Assembly: GCF_000003815.2 (NCBI RefSeq)
Contig: NC_049984.1
Coordinates: 25,557,330-25,621,329 of the forward strand
DNA length: 64,000 nucleotides
Reading direction: 5' to 3'
From: Branchiostoma floridae
Taxonomy: Eukaryota; Chordata; Leptocardii; Amphioxiformes; Branchiostomatidae
Numbering within the stretch: position 1 is the first letter of the stretch; the number at the start of each line of letters is the position of its first letter. Positions 63,911-64,000 of this stretch are shown one piece after another. The notes under the pieces are model-generated. The model ran no database searches. It had not been told where the DNA came from and worked only from the letters and a program-made list of their open reading frames with translations. A program made the translations under genes and the position numbers.

Positions 63911-64000
63911 CCAATGAAAATCATACCAAAGAACAAGAAAATGTAAGAAAGGGTAAGAAAAATGTTCTCTCATTGTTAAGTTTAATCAGTGAGTGGACAT

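Overview
The window is animal nuclear DNA: coding sequence is split by GT-AG introns, most bases belong to mobile-element relics, and the one long gene joins scavenger-receptor cysteine-rich (SRCR) and fibrinogen-related domains. The gene content, the many retrotransposon clades and the TTAGGG-rich satellite fit a lancelet (Branchiostoma) best. That is an inference from family knowledge; no database was searched.

Three host loci stand out. (1) A minus-strand gene at 8137-29311 whose exons I could phase: signal peptide, angiopoietin-like CxYTxxxP motif and coiled coil (28862-29311); a possible Pro/Thr/Ser-rich linker (21076-21183); three six-cysteine SRCR domains (20053-20367, 17995-18309, 16795-17112); and a complete C-terminal fibrinogen domain in three exons (16251-16358, 8806-9022, 8137-8443). 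It encodes a secreted lectin-like or pattern-recognition-like protein with an unusual domain order. (2) A plus-strand galactose-3-O-sulfotransferase-like gene (37006-38961) lacking its membrane-anchor exon. An orphan signal-anchor exon with matching splice phase lies 0.9 kb downstream on the opposite strand (39863-40007). (3) The start of an unrecognised minus-strand gene near the right edge (63585-63910).

The rest is a mobile-element collection. From left to right: a hAT zinc-finger remnant and triplicated exon-like modules (0-4.3 kb); CR1/L2-group LINE fragments (4.6-7.5 kb); a palindromic 40-bp minisatellite (9.5-10.1 kb); a decayed Mutator-like transposase convergent with a frameshifted His-Me (I-PpoI-type) endonuclease, between direct repeats (10.9-14.7 kb); a 5'-truncated L1/Tx1-like insertion with a 101-bp target duplication (14.7-15.5 kb); several hairpin MITEs, a SINE and a decayed tRNA-like sequence (18.6-28.4 kb); a 164-bp satellite carrying TTAGGG clusters between two copies of a TIR element (22.5-27.1 kb); an apparently intact two-ORF CR1-type LINE (31.3-36.0 kb); then BEL/Pao, Gypsy, gag-like, Harbinger, DUF6589-like and further LINE remnants (41.9-60.8 kb); and a Penelope-like element built as a long inverted repeat with a GIY-YIG nuclease and hammerhead-like motifs (62.5-63.2 kb).

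Most elements sit in introns or between genes and are broken. The exceptions worth attention are the CR1 element (both ORFs open), the Penelope-like insertion (near-identical arms, intact target duplication) and the chimeric SRCR-fibrinogen gene. A 100-N assembly gap lies inside the satellite, so its true length is unknown.
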